This document shows, piece by piece, positions 10,132-19,430 of a stretch of DNA of 64,000 bases (positions within the stretch are counted from its first letter, which is position 1; every line of letters begins with the position of its first letter). Location: positions 124,001-188,000 of the forward strand of contig NZ_VUNG01000001.1 of assembly GCF_009695775.1 (NCBI RefSeq), written 5' to 3'. The stretch is from Hallella mizrahii (GTDB taxonomy: Bacteria > Bacteroidota > Bacteroidia > Bacteroidales > Bacteroidaceae). The position numbers and the translations under genes are program-made. The notes beneath the pieces were generated by a model, which made no database searches, had not been told where the DNA came from, and saw nothing but the letters and a program-made list of their open reading frames with translations.

Positions 10132-10911
10132 ATGAGGTTTAGGCTTATCTTGGAAGTTGATCGTGCACAAGGAGACTTGCTTCCCCTCAGCTACCAGTAT
10201 GAGCAGTCGGCTGTAATCTATAAGATACTCAGCAGGAGCGACCGGGATTATTCCTCCTGGCTGCACGACAATGGTTTCAAATTGGAGCGTGGCAAGCGTT
10301 TCAAACTCTTCTGCTATTCCCGACTGATCCCCGACAAGTATCGCATAGTGCCCAAGGCGGGGTGCATGAATCTCATCGGCAATCGAGCTGAGTGGGCCAT
10401 CAGCTTCCTGCCGGAGAAGAGCACTACCCTATTCGTGCAAGGTCTCTTTGCTGACCAGCACTTCACCCTTGGCAACAAAGATTATCGGGTAGACTTCCAT
10501 GTAGCCAATGTAGAGCTGTTGCCTTCTGTCCCGCTTGAGCCTACCATGGAGTGGGAGGCGCAGTCGCCCGTCTGTGTCAAGGAGCATGCTGGTGGCCGTA
10601 CCATCTTCCTCTCGCCAGAAGCACCTAACTATGCAGAGGCAATTCTCCGAGGTCTTCTTTCTCGCTATGAATCGCTCCACGGTCACCCCTATAACGGCGA
10701 CACCGCTGGCTTCCAGTTCGAGTTGTTGAGCCCGCGCCCCAAGTCCGCCCTCATCACTATTAAGGCCGGTACTCCGCAACAAACCCGCATCCGCGGCTAT
10801 CGCTATCGCTTCCGACTGACGGCACCGGCAGAGCTGATGCATATAGCCAGCGAGGGAGGTATAGGCGAGGAATGCTCACAGGGATTCGGGTATATAGAAC
10901 CTTTAAAATAA
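10132..10911 (+). CDS. cas6: CRISPR-associated endoribonuclease Cas6
   Basis: Start placed at MRFRLILEV (10132). C-terminal GIGEECSQGFGYIE glycine-rich loop typical of Cas6. Confidence 0.92.
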   Translation: MRFRLILEVDRAQGDLLPLSYQYEQSAVIYKILSRSDRDYSSWLHDNGFKLERGKRFKLFCYSRLIPDKYRIVPKAGCMNLIGNRAEWAISFLPEKSTTLFVQGLFADQHFTLGNKDYRVDFHVANVELLPSVPLEPTMEWEAQSPVCVKEHAGGRTIFLSPEAPNYAEAILRGLLSRYESLHGHPYNGDTAGFQFELLSPRPKSALITIKAGTPQQTRIRGYRYRFRLTAPAELMHIASEGGIGEECSQGFGYIEPLK

Positions 10912-10918
10912 AACGAAT

Positions 10919-12895
10919 ATGATCAAAGAAATCATAAATTTCACACGAGACCTTTTAGCGGATATTCCTGATATTAGGCATTGGAATGCTAAACCTGATA
11001 AGGGTTTGCATGTCTTTATCAATATAGACGAAAACGGTCGGTGGGTTAATAAGGAACTAAAAGAGGGGGTAGACTATACCTACTATGATGGAGAAAACGA
11101 TGAGATAAAATTGTGGGATGATTGTATCCGTTATCAAGAAGCCACGACATATATCTCTATGAATAAAGTAAAGAAGTTTGACCCTAAACAGAAAATACAT
11201 TCCTGCTCACCATTCGCAATTGCATATAACTTTAAATTCAACGAAGCCGATAAAAACACTCTGAATATCCCCGTTCTAAAGAAGGCCGAAAAACCAAGTA
11301 TAGATGATATTCAAAAAAATGAAGCACTCATTCGTGAAAAAAAATATGAGGTCGTTTATAGCCGGTTGAACGATTACAAAAAGAATAGTATAGCTGTTTA
11401 TGGCTTAAATTTTAAAGAAGCATCAAGTGAATTGTTTCCAGAGCCTTCGTATAAATATAAGAGTCAGATAAATGGCTTCTTCAGAATATTCCCTGAAGTG
11501 ATGACTGCAATAAAGAATATAGAGGAATACAACTCGCTTAAAGATAAGGATTATCTCCATATCTATTTGCGCAGTATCCCTATAGAAGAGCAGGAAAAGC
11601 AATACCGTCATTATTTAGAACAAGAGATATTCAGTGGTGATGTACTCTCAAATAAGGCATATGGAACTGCTGGATTTTTCACAGCATATAGCCAAAAGAA
11701 AATTTTTATGAGACATCAGACAGGGTGTCAGATAGGAGGTGTGAGTCTGCGCGTTTCTACTGAAGACGCCATGCTTTTATTTGAATTCATGAAATTACTC
11801 CATCACAAATGCTTTCCTAATCCACTTCCAATTGTTGTGGATCAAAAAGAAATTAATAAAGCTATAGCCAAGATATATAATGAAAGCGGGGAGAAAATGT
11901 CTACAAGGCAAATTCTTACTCAGCTCTTCCAAAAGAAAAATATAAAATATCTTTCTGATTTTTACTTATTAAATTTAAAGAATACAATGTCGGGATATGT
12001 AATCAACGACTTTGACTTTGTATCCCTTTTTAGATTTGGATTAGTCCCAACTATCCGCATATTCAATCTTATGGAAGCAGGTTACTATGTCAATGATAAG
12101 ATGAATAAAGATCCAGACATACAGATTCAAACGATTTTCGACTTTGAAAAGATCGCTGTCAGAACTATATTCAACAACTCACTCGTACGTATCAAAGATG
12201 ACACTTATGTAACTCACTATTTTGACGATTTAGATCCTAAATATGTTCCAGGTGGAAATATGATGGTAGATCTCATATACAAATACCGTATGTGTATCTA
12301 CGAGTATATTTACAAGTCTAAGACAGGTGGCATCACTCGCAATATGATTGATGACATGCTGCTCACATCCATAAAAACGAACATCCTTAACGACAAAATT
12401 AAGGGACGCACAGAATGGAACAACCCGATAAAGACAAAGCTGAACTTGTGGTTCAGTCTCTATGATTTCTTCTCTAACAATAAAGAAAATGCAATGACAT
12501 CAAGAATCAAAGAACTTAAAACGAAGCTCTACGAAGTCTCTTTAGGCGAGGCTGACTTAGAAACTCAGGAAGAATTTGCCTTTGCAGCAGGTCAATTAAT
12601 ATCCTATCTTATAGATAGAAGTGCTGCAAGCAACAAGACTTATGCTCTTTTGGAACCTTATCTACAGAAGAGTAAGATCTCTATGCTTCAGACATCATTG
12701 TCTCAGTCCATAGCTACCTATAAGCATGATATACGTGTGGTACATAAGGGGCGATTTGAAAACATAGCCGCACAAGCGCTTACCTTCGCACCAGATGGAG
12801 AAATGAAGCCATTGCTAAGATACCTTCTGGCAGGTTGCTTCTCTCCATGTGTCATCTATGAAAAGAAAGAACAGACAACAGGAAACAAAGAATAA
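10919..12895 (+). CDS. cas8b: Type I-B Cas8b/Csh1-like large subunit
   Basis: 658 aa between cas6 and cas7. Resembles TM1802/Csh1-type Cas8b; assignment relies partly on synteny. Confidence 0.8.
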   Translation: MIKEIINFTRDLLADIPDIRHWNAKPDKGLHVFINIDENGRWVNKELKEGVDYTYYDGENDEIKLWDDCIRYQEATTYISMNKVKKFDPKQKIHSCSPFAIAYNFKFNEADKNTLNIPVLKKAEKPSIDDIQKNEALIREKKYEVVYSRLNDYKKNSIAVYGLNFKEASSELFPEPSYKYKSQINGFFRIFPEVMTAIKNIEEYNSLKDKDYLHIYLRSIPIEEQEKQYRHYLEQEIFSGDVLSNKAYGTAGFFTAYSQKKIFMRHQTGCQIGGVSLRVSTEDAMLLFEFMKLLHHKCFPNPLPIVVDQKEINKAIAKIYNESGEKMSTRQILTQLFQKKNIKYLSDFYLLNLKNTMSGYVINDFDFVSLFRFGLVPTIRIFNLMEAGYYVNDKMNKDPDIQIQTIFDFEKIAVRTIFNNSLVRIKDDTYVTHYFDDLDPKYVPGGNMMVDLIYKYRMCIYEYIYKSKTGGITRNMIDDMLLTSIKTNILNDKIKGRTEWNNPIKTKLNLWFSLYDFFSNNKENAMTSRIKELKTKLYEVSLGEADLETQEEFAFAAGQLISYLIDRSAASNKTYALLEPYLQKSKISMLQTSLSQSIATYKHDIRVVHKGRFENIAAQALTFAPDGEMKPLLRYLLAGCFSPCVIYEKKEQTTGNKE

Positions 12896-12906
12896 AAATA
12901 ACAAAA

Positions 12907-13854
12907 ATGGCAGAATTTAAGAATCGTGTTTTTGGCTGCGCTATTATAAAAGCCATCAACTCCAACTACAATGCAGACTTCTCCGGCCAACCCCGTACGT
13001 TACCTAGCGGTGTCGTTTACGCCACCGACAAGGCTTTCAAGTATACGGTAAAGAATTATCTGAAGGATGTTTATCCAGAGGAACATATCTTCTATTTCAA
13101 GTCTCTGAATGAAAGCCTGAACCCTAGATCATTGGATGAGCGGTATAAACTCATCTTCGGTGAATATCCAAAGGCTAAAGGAAAAAAGGACAACATTGTC
13201 AAAACGGAGGTTGCAAAAAATCTTCTCTCTTGTCTTGACGTGCGCTGCTTTGGCGCCACATTTGCGGGTGCAACGAATATCTCTGTCCATGGACCAGTTC
13301 AGGTAAATCACGGAGTAAATATCTGGAAGGAGAACAACATTTATACTGAGCAGATCATATCTCCTTTCAGTAATAAGGCAGATGATGCCGATGCGGAAAA
13401 AGGAAATACGACTATTGGCCGCCAATCCAAATTGGAGGAGGGGCATTATCTGCATCATTTCTCCATTAATCCAGGCAACTTGTCGGAGCTCGCTTACATT
13501 ATTGGGGAAGAGGCCAGAACACTGAATACCGATGATATCAACAAGTTGAAGGAAGGACTGCGCCGGGGAGCTACATGGTATGATTCAGCTTCCAAAGCCG
13601 GATGCGAGAATGAGATGTTAGTATGGGTTCAGCTGAAGGAAGATTCCAAGAAGGTATTCCCGAGCTTTGCTACATTGATACATCTTATGGATGAAAAGAA
13701 AGAAGGAAAGTATGTATATGACTTCGCATCCTTAAAGTCCTTATTGGAAGAAAATGCTGCAGATATAGAAAAGGTAGAAATTTATTTGGATAAATCTGCC
13801 TGTGATATCATCAACCTTCCCCAAAATGTAAATTTAACGCAATACGACATTTAA
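12907..13854 (+). CDS. cas7: Type I-B Cas7 (Csh2-like) backbone subunit
   Basis: 315 aa; FGATFAGATNISVHGPVQVNHGVN and GHYLHHFSINP motifs of the Cas7/Csh2 family. Confidence 0.92.
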   Translation: MAEFKNRVFGCAIIKAINSNYNADFSGQPRTLPSGVVYATDKAFKYTVKNYLKDVYPEEHIFYFKSLNESLNPRSLDERYKLIFGEYPKAKGKKDNIVKTEVAKNLLSCLDVRCFGATFAGATNISVHGPVQVNHGVNIWKENNIYTEQIISPFSNKADDADAEKGNTTIGRQSKLEEGHYLHHFSINPGNLSELAYIIGEEARTLNTDDINKLKEGLRRGATWYDSASKAGCENEMLVWVQLKEDSKKVFPSFATLIHLMDEKKEGKYVYDFASLKSLLEENAADIEKVEIYLDKSACDIINLPQNVNLTQYDI

Positions 13855-13857
13855 AAT

Positions 13858-14640
13858 ATGGATTCAGATCAAAAACTTATATCTTTTGATTTGAAGGCAG
13901 AAATGGGTTTCTTTAAGAAGCCGGATATCAATGATGGTATCTATCTGACTTATAATATGCTGCATAAACCGGCATTGCTAGGTATTTTAGGTGCCATCAT
14001 TGGTTTGAAAGGTTATGAAAAGGAAGGGATCATGCCGGAGTATTATAGCCGTTTGGAACATCTAAAAATAGCGATTCAACCATTGGATAGTGACAAGGGA
14101 AACTTCCAGAAGGGAACCATCAGCTATAATAATACCACTGGCTTTGCCAGTACCGAAGCAGGAGGAAACCTTATTATAACTGAGCAGGTATTGCTTCACC
14201 CAGCTTTCCGGTGCTTTCTGCGTTTAAATCTAGAGAACGAGACAGAGAAAAAGCTATATGATCATCTTTGGAGTTATCAGTCAGAATACATCCCCTATAT
14301 GGGGAAAAATGAGTTTGGAGCCTGGTGGAATAACACTAAGATATATTCCGATGTAAATCCTTTTGGCTTTGACAGAGTTTATAGTATAGCATCCCTCTTC
14401 ATGAAGAACGAGGCTGTCAGCCAATATGTGGCCAAGTCACTTTCGCTGGTTGGCATGGGACATGAGGAACCTGTATTTCTGTATTTTGAACGACTGCCGA
14501 TAGGTTTTGATACTACTTTGCATCAGTACAAATATGGAGACTTCGTATATTCTAATGCTACCTTTAAAGCTGATATGAAACTGGAAGGGATAGGCGAATT
14601 TTATGATATTGGCAATGATACTATAATACAATTGCGATGA
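13858..14640 (+). CDS. cas5: Type I-B Cas5
   Basis: 260 aa; SFDLKAEMGFFKKPDIND N-terminus and LGILGAIIGLKGYEKEG, typical Cas5 fold entry. Confidence 0.9.
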   Translation: MDSDQKLISFDLKAEMGFFKKPDINDGIYLTYNMLHKPALLGILGAIIGLKGYEKEGIMPEYYSRLEHLKIAIQPLDSDKGNFQKGTISYNNTTGFASTEAGGNLIITEQVLLHPAFRCFLRLNLENETEKKLYDHLWSYQSEYIPYMGKNEFGAWWNNTKIYSDVNPFGFDRVYSIASLFMKNEAVSQYVAKSLSLVGMGHEEPVFLYFERLPIGFDTTLHQYKYGDFVYSNATFKADMKLEGIGEFYDIGNDTIIQLR

Positions 14641-17312
14641 ACAATTATTGCGAAGATTATTTCAGAAAGCTTATACCGGATTCCGACAGATATTATGCCC
14701 ATCTGTCGGACCAGAAGAATACATGCCCTGAACTTCTTCCGGAACATCTTACGTTGACAGTATTGTATGCGAAAAAGATAGTAAAACAAAAAGGTCTTGA
14801 CGAGGTTATCAGTCATCTCATAAAAGAACTAGCAGGTAGTAATGTAGATAATAGAAAGAATCTGCTCATTCATGAAATGTTTTGGGAAGCAATCGCATTT
14901 CATGACTTGGGTAAGCTAAATGCGGAATTCCAGCATTCTAAAATGCATAACTATCAAAATCTGTTGAAAGTCAGACATCATTTTGGCTCTGAGCATTCTA
15001 TTATTAGTGCTTATCTGTATCTATCCATCACATTTCATAAAATTTTGGAAGGTCACTTTAATGATGAGGATGTGCTGTATCTATGTAATATAGCCCTATA
15101 CATGAGTTATCCTATTATTCGTCATCACAGTGCCCGATTAGGTAAGTGCCAGGACGATGAGATATGGTGCAATGAAAAACTATTTGATTTGAAACCATAC
15201 CTTTCTCTAATCAATCTGTCCATATCAGAAGATGAGACTAATTTCTTTCATAGGAATTTTTTGTCAAATGCCAATTTTAATGCGTTGTTTGACTGGTATG
15301 ATAGTGACTGTGGCGTAATCCGAGATTATGGATTTCCTCTTTATGCTCTTGTGCGTTTATGCTATTCTCTGTTAACAGCATCGGATTATTTGGCTACGGC
15401 TCACTATATGAATGCTTGGAAAGATACTGATATAAACGTCGGTATAATCCAGGATGCCTTGCGAAATAAGATTACCATGCAAGCCAGACAGAGTAAGGAA
15501 TATAATGAGCAGGTATTTCAACTTCTTGAATGCGGAGATTTTGTTCCAGATAAACTTCTGGAGAAGAGTAATGACAATCTCAATAAGCTGCGAACGAATC
15601 TTGCATATGATGCCCTTGTCAAAGTAAGAGAGAATCCTAGTAAGTACTTGTACTATTTAGAAGCCCCAACTGGAAGTGGAAAAACTAATGTGTCAATGCT
15701 TGTATTATCACAACTTCTGTCTTGTGACCATAGTTTAAACAATGTATTCTATGTTTTCCCTTTCACCACGCTGATAGACCAGACTTTACAATCTCTACAA
15801 ACAACGTTGAACTTACAAAATGAAGAGATCGCTGCCATCCACTCTAAGTCCCCGATAAATGAAAATCATGATGATAATCAGTATCTGAACTATTTGGACC
15901 AACTGTTTCTTAATTTCCCGGTGACATTGCTCTCCCATGTCAAGTTCTTCAATATCCTTACGACCAACGAAAAGGAGGACAACTATCTGCTTCATAGAAT
16001 CGCTAACTCCATTATTATTATGGATGAACTGCAATCTTATCCACCTGCTATGTGGGATAAGATGATGTTCTTTATATCACGCTATGCTACCTATTTCAAT
16101 ATCCGTTTCATACTGATGTCGGCTACATTGCCCAAGATTGGCAATTTGTTAGTGCATAATCAAGAAGACTTCGTGTATCTCGTTGACAACAAAAAGAAAT
16201 ATTTTTGCAACCCTAATTTCTGTGGACGGGTAAAATTCGATTATACGCTATTGTCATGGGAACAGCCGGATGAAGATACTAAGGATAATTATCTAAATGA
16301 GTTGTATGATGTCGTGGAAAACAAATCTGGAGATTATGCACGATGCAATACTATCAACAGAGATAGCGTTTTCACGATTATTGAATTTATAGGCAAACGG
16401 ACTGCTAGCAGATTTCTATCTATTGCTAATCAGAGCAATGAATTTTTCGATAGCATTCTGCTGCTTTCCGGAACAATATTAGAACCACGCCGAAAGCAAA
16501 TTATTCAAGCATTAAAGTCAAATGATTATCGTAGAAAAAAAATATTGCTTGTCACAACACAAGTCATAGAGGCTGGAGTTGATATTGACATGGATCTCGG
16601 GTTTAAAGACTGCTCGCTTATTGACAGTGAGGAACAGCTTGCAGGCCGTATTAACAGAAATGTCAGAAAGAATAATTGCAAGCTCTATCTTTTCAATTGT
16701 GATGCAGAGAAGAACTTATATGGAAAAGATGAACGGTATGCAGTAATGGCAAAGAACAAGGACAATTCTGTCTATGAAGAAATACTGAGGGATAAGGATT
16801 TCGATAGATTGTATAATATTATCATCCGTGATATCCAAAAACAGCGTAGTTCTCACTTTCAGCAGAATATCAATGATCTGTATGATGATATCAGATGCCT
16901 AAATTTTCCGAGAGTTGCAGATTCAATAAAATTGATTGATCAGCCAAGTGTTACTGTGTTTGTACCCTTAGCTATTAAAGCTGATTTGCTTGGAGATGTA
17001 TATAGTATAGCAATATCATTTGGACTGAATGACGAGGATATAGTAGAAGGAGAGCGTGTGTGGGAATTTTATAAGAATAGGCTTATAAATCAAGAAAAGG
17101 ATTTTATAACCAATAGAATCCAACTGAAACAGCTTCTTACTTTGATGAGCCAATTCTCTTTCTCTATTTTTCCAAAAGGTAAGGATTTCGAATCGTTGAG
17201 GACATTTGGCTATGAACAGTACGGCTTTTTTTATTTGGAGAATTATGAATCTGTGTATTCTTTTGAGAATGGTATTGATACCAACGTTCTGACGGAATCT
17301 AATTTCTTTTAA
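14637..17312 (+). CDS. cas3: CRISPR-associated helicase-nuclease Cas3 (HD + SF2 helicase)
   Basis: FHDLGK HD motif, EAPTGSGKT Walker A, MDELQ motif II, LMSATLP motif III, QLAGRINR motif VI. Overlaps cas5 stop by ATGA. Confidence 0.95.
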   Translation: MNNYCEDYFRKLIPDSDRYYAHLSDQKNTCPELLPEHLTLTVLYAKKIVKQKGLDEVISHLIKELAGSNVDNRKNLLIHEMFWEAIAFHDLGKLNAEFQHSKMHNYQNLLKVRHHFGSEHSIISAYLYLSITFHKILEGHFNDEDVLYLCNIALYMSYPIIRHHSARLGKCQDDEIWCNEKLFDLKPYLSLINLSISEDETNFFHRNFLSNANFNALFDWYDSDCGVIRDYGFPLYALVRLCYSLLTASDYLATAHYMNAWKDTDINVGIIQDALRNKITMQARQSKEYNEQVFQLLECGDFVPDKLLEKSNDNLNKLRTNLAYDALVKVRENPSKYLYYLEAPTGSGKTNVSMLVLSQLLSCDHSLNNVFYVFPFTTLIDQTLQSLQTTLNLQNEEIAAIHSKSPINENHDDNQYLNYLDQLFLNFPVTLLSHVKFFNILTTNEKEDNYLLHRIANSIIIMDELQSYPPAMWDKMMFFISRYATYFNIRFILMSATLPKIGNLLVHNQEDFVYLVDNKKKYFCNPNFCGRVKFDYTLLSWEQPDEDTKDNYLNELYDVVENKSGDYARCNTINRDSVFTIIEFIGKRTASRFLSIANQSNEFFDSILLLSGTILEPRRKQIIQALKSNDYRRKKILLVTTQVIEAGVDIDMDLGFKDCSLIDSEEQLAGRINRNVRKNNCKLYLFNCDAEKNLYGKDERYAVMAKNKDNSVYEEILRDKDFDRLYNIIIRDIQKQRSSHFQQNINDLYDDIRCLNFPRVADSIKLIDQPSVTVFVPLAIKADLLGDVYSIAISFGLNDEDIVEGERVWEFYKNRLINQEKDFITNRIQLKQLLTLMSQFSFSIFPKGKDFESLRTFGYEQYGFFYLENYESVYSFENGIDTNVLTESNFF

Positions 17313-17314
17313 AG

Positions 17315-17842
17315 ATGAAGATAACAGGTACCCTTATCAATTACTATTTTGTTTGTCACAGAGAACTTTGGCTCTTTGCCAACGGCATCAACATGGAGCA
17401 GGAATCCGACTTGGTCTATGAAGGAAAGCTCATCCATGAGGAGAGCTATCCGGAGCGGTCATCAAAATACGAGGAGGTAGCCATCGACGGCATCAAGGTG
17501 GACTATTACGATGCCAAAAATCATGTGATCCATGAAATCAAGAAATCAAACAAGGTGGACAGGGCACATGAATGGCAACTGAAATACTATATGTATATCT
17601 TCGAGCAACATGGCGTGACAGACGTTCGTGGCATTCTGGAGTACCCAGAAATGCGGAAGACCAAGGAGGTGATGCTTTCGGATGTCGACAGAGAGGAGAT
17701 CTGCTTGATGATCGGCGAGATAGAGTCCATCATTCAGAAGGACGAATGTCCGCCACGGGTGAAGAAGGGACTCTGTCGCAACTGCAGTTATTTCGATTTT
17801 TGCTATTCCGAGGAACCTGATGAGGCTTCCGGAGGACTCTGA
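17315..17842 (+). CDS. cas4: CRISPR-associated exonuclease Cas4
   Basis: 175 aa; N-terminal CHRELW and C-terminal CPPRVKKGLCRNCSYFDFCYS cysteines; HEIKKSNKVD nuclease motif. Confidence 0.95.
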   Translation: MKITGTLINYYFVCHRELWLFANGINMEQESDLVYEGKLIHEESYPERSSKYEEVAIDGIKVDYYDAKNHVIHEIKKSNKVDRAHEWQLKYYMYIFEQHGVTDVRGILEYPEMRKTKEVMLSDVDREEICLMIGEIESIIQKDECPPRVKKGLCRNCSYFDFCYSEEPDEASGGL

Positions 17843-17879
17843 CGACAAGGTTTCTTCGGCGCGATAATAATATTAGGAG

Positions 17880-18905
17880 GTGATAAAGATGAAGAGAAGT
17901 TTCTATCTGTTTAATCCGGGCATCATGGAGCGTAAGGACAATACGCTCAAGTATACACCTGTGAAAATTGACGACGACGGAACGGAACATCCCCAACCGC
18001 CACGCTATATCCCAGTGGAGGATGTGGCGGAGATGTATGTCTTCGGGAGTCTGAGAGCCAACAGTGCTCTCTACAACTTCTTGGGACAAAAAGACATTCC
18101 TGTACATTTCTTCGACTATTATGAAAATTATACCGGGAGTTTCATGCCGCGTGACGGACTACTCTCCGGACGAGCACTGCTTGCTCAGGCTAAGGTCTAT
18201 CAGAATAAGAAGAAGCGTACCCTGCTGGCGGCCAAGTTTATCCAGGGGGCAGCTTGGAACATGGTGATGAACCTCAACTACTATCACCGGCGAGGCAAGG
18301 ACTTGGGCTCAACCATCGACGGCATCAAAGCATTGGCCAAGACTCTATCATCGGCCGCTGACGTGGAAGAGGTAATGGGCATTGAGGGAAATATCCGCAA
18401 ACTGTATTATGATGCCTTTGATGTCATCCTTGACGATTACAAGATGGGCGCGCGTACCAAGCAACCACCGCAGAACGAGGTCAACGCGCTCATCTCTTTC
18501 GGCAATATGATGTGCTATACGGAGACGCTCCGGGCTATCCATCAGACGCAACTCAATCCTACTATCTCCTTTCTGCACACGCCAGGCGAGCGCCGCTATT
18601 CGCTCTGTCTTGACATCTCTGAGATCTTCAAGCCCATCATCGTTGACAGGGTCATCTTCAAGGTACTCAACAAACATGCGCTGGGTCCACAGCACTTTGA
18701 CCGCAAGCTCAATTCGTGCTTGCTCAATCAGAAGGGCAAGCTCATCTATGTCAAGGCTATGGAAGACCGGTACAACGAGACCTTCCGTCATCGCTCTCTC
18801 GGCCGCAACGTGAGTTACAAGCATCTCATCAAATTGGAGTGCTATAAGCTGTTAAAAGACATCCTTGGCATTGAAGAGTACAAGCCCTTTAAGATGTACT
18901 GGTAG
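17880..18905 (+). CDS. cas1: CRISPR-associated integrase Cas1
   Basis: 341 aa; VFGSLRANSALYNFLGQKDIPVHFFDYYENYTGSFMPRDGLLSGRALLAQ and LHTPGERRYSLCLDISEIFKPIIVDRVIF. Confidence 0.97.
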   Translation: MIKMKRSFYLFNPGIMERKDNTLKYTPVKIDDDGTEHPQPPRYIPVEDVAEMYVFGSLRANSALYNFLGQKDIPVHFFDYYENYTGSFMPRDGLLSGRALLAQAKVYQNKKKRTLLAAKFIQGAAWNMVMNLNYYHRRGKDLGSTIDGIKALAKTLSSAADVEEVMGIEGNIRKLYYDAFDVILDDYKMGARTKQPPQNEVNALISFGNMMCYTETLRAIHQTQLNPTISFLHTPGERRYSLCLDISEIFKPIIVDRVIFKVLNKHALGPQHFDRKLNSCLLNQKGKLIYVKAMEDRYNETFRHRSLGRNVSYKHLIKLECYKLLKDILGIEEYKPFKMYW

Positions 18906-18953
18906 AGAAGCTATATATAATAATGTGTAGAGACTATAAAAAAGGAGAAGCTC

Positions 18954-19217
18954 ATGTATGTGATATTGGTATATGATGTAGCCCAGATGCGGGTAGGAAA
19001 GATGCTGAAACTGTGCAGAAAGTATCTCTGCTGGATACAGAACTCGGTATTTGAAGGTGAGTTGTCAGAAGCCAAACTGCGGGAACTAAAATCGCAAATC
19101 GGTAGCATCATTGACGCAGATACCGACAGCGTGATAATATTTACGAATAAGATGAGTTATAATATGGACAAAGAGATCCTTGGTAAGGAACGGATGTCGA
19201 CAGATAACTTCTTATAA
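18954..19217 (+). CDS. cas2: CRISPR-associated endoribonuclease Cas2
   Basis: 87 aa; MYVILVYDVAQMRVGKMLKLCRKYLCWIQNSVFEGELSEAKL. Confidence 0.96.
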   Translation: MYVILVYDVAQMRVGKMLKLCRKYLCWIQNSVFEGELSEAKLRELKSQIGSIIDADTDSVIIFTNKMSYNMDKEILGKERMSTDNFL

Positions 19218-19430
19218 AAGTTGTCGATGTCTACCATAGTCCGAGAATTAAGGCTCAAGAACCTTATTCTTTTGCTCTTTGACATATTGAAACAGTATTA
19301 GATAAAGGTGTTGTCGTACCCCCAGTATTTTTATATTATTCCACATCGACATATTTTTCCCGATATTTTTCGTATCTTTGCATTCGGAAACCCGAGAAAA
19401 TAGGGGCTTCAGCCTCATATGTCGATGTGG
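19218..19430 (+). promoter_or_regulatory. CRISPR leader with candidate promoter
   Basis: AT-rich region between cas2 and the first repeat; TATCTTTGC (-7-like) at 19373-19381; inverted-repeat arms at 19341-19354 and 19417-19430. Confidence 0.8.

Noticed and set aside
10132-19217. Possible novel CRISPR effector or ancillary gene in the cas operon
   Set aside because: All eight genes fit the standard type I-B set; no extra ORF between them.
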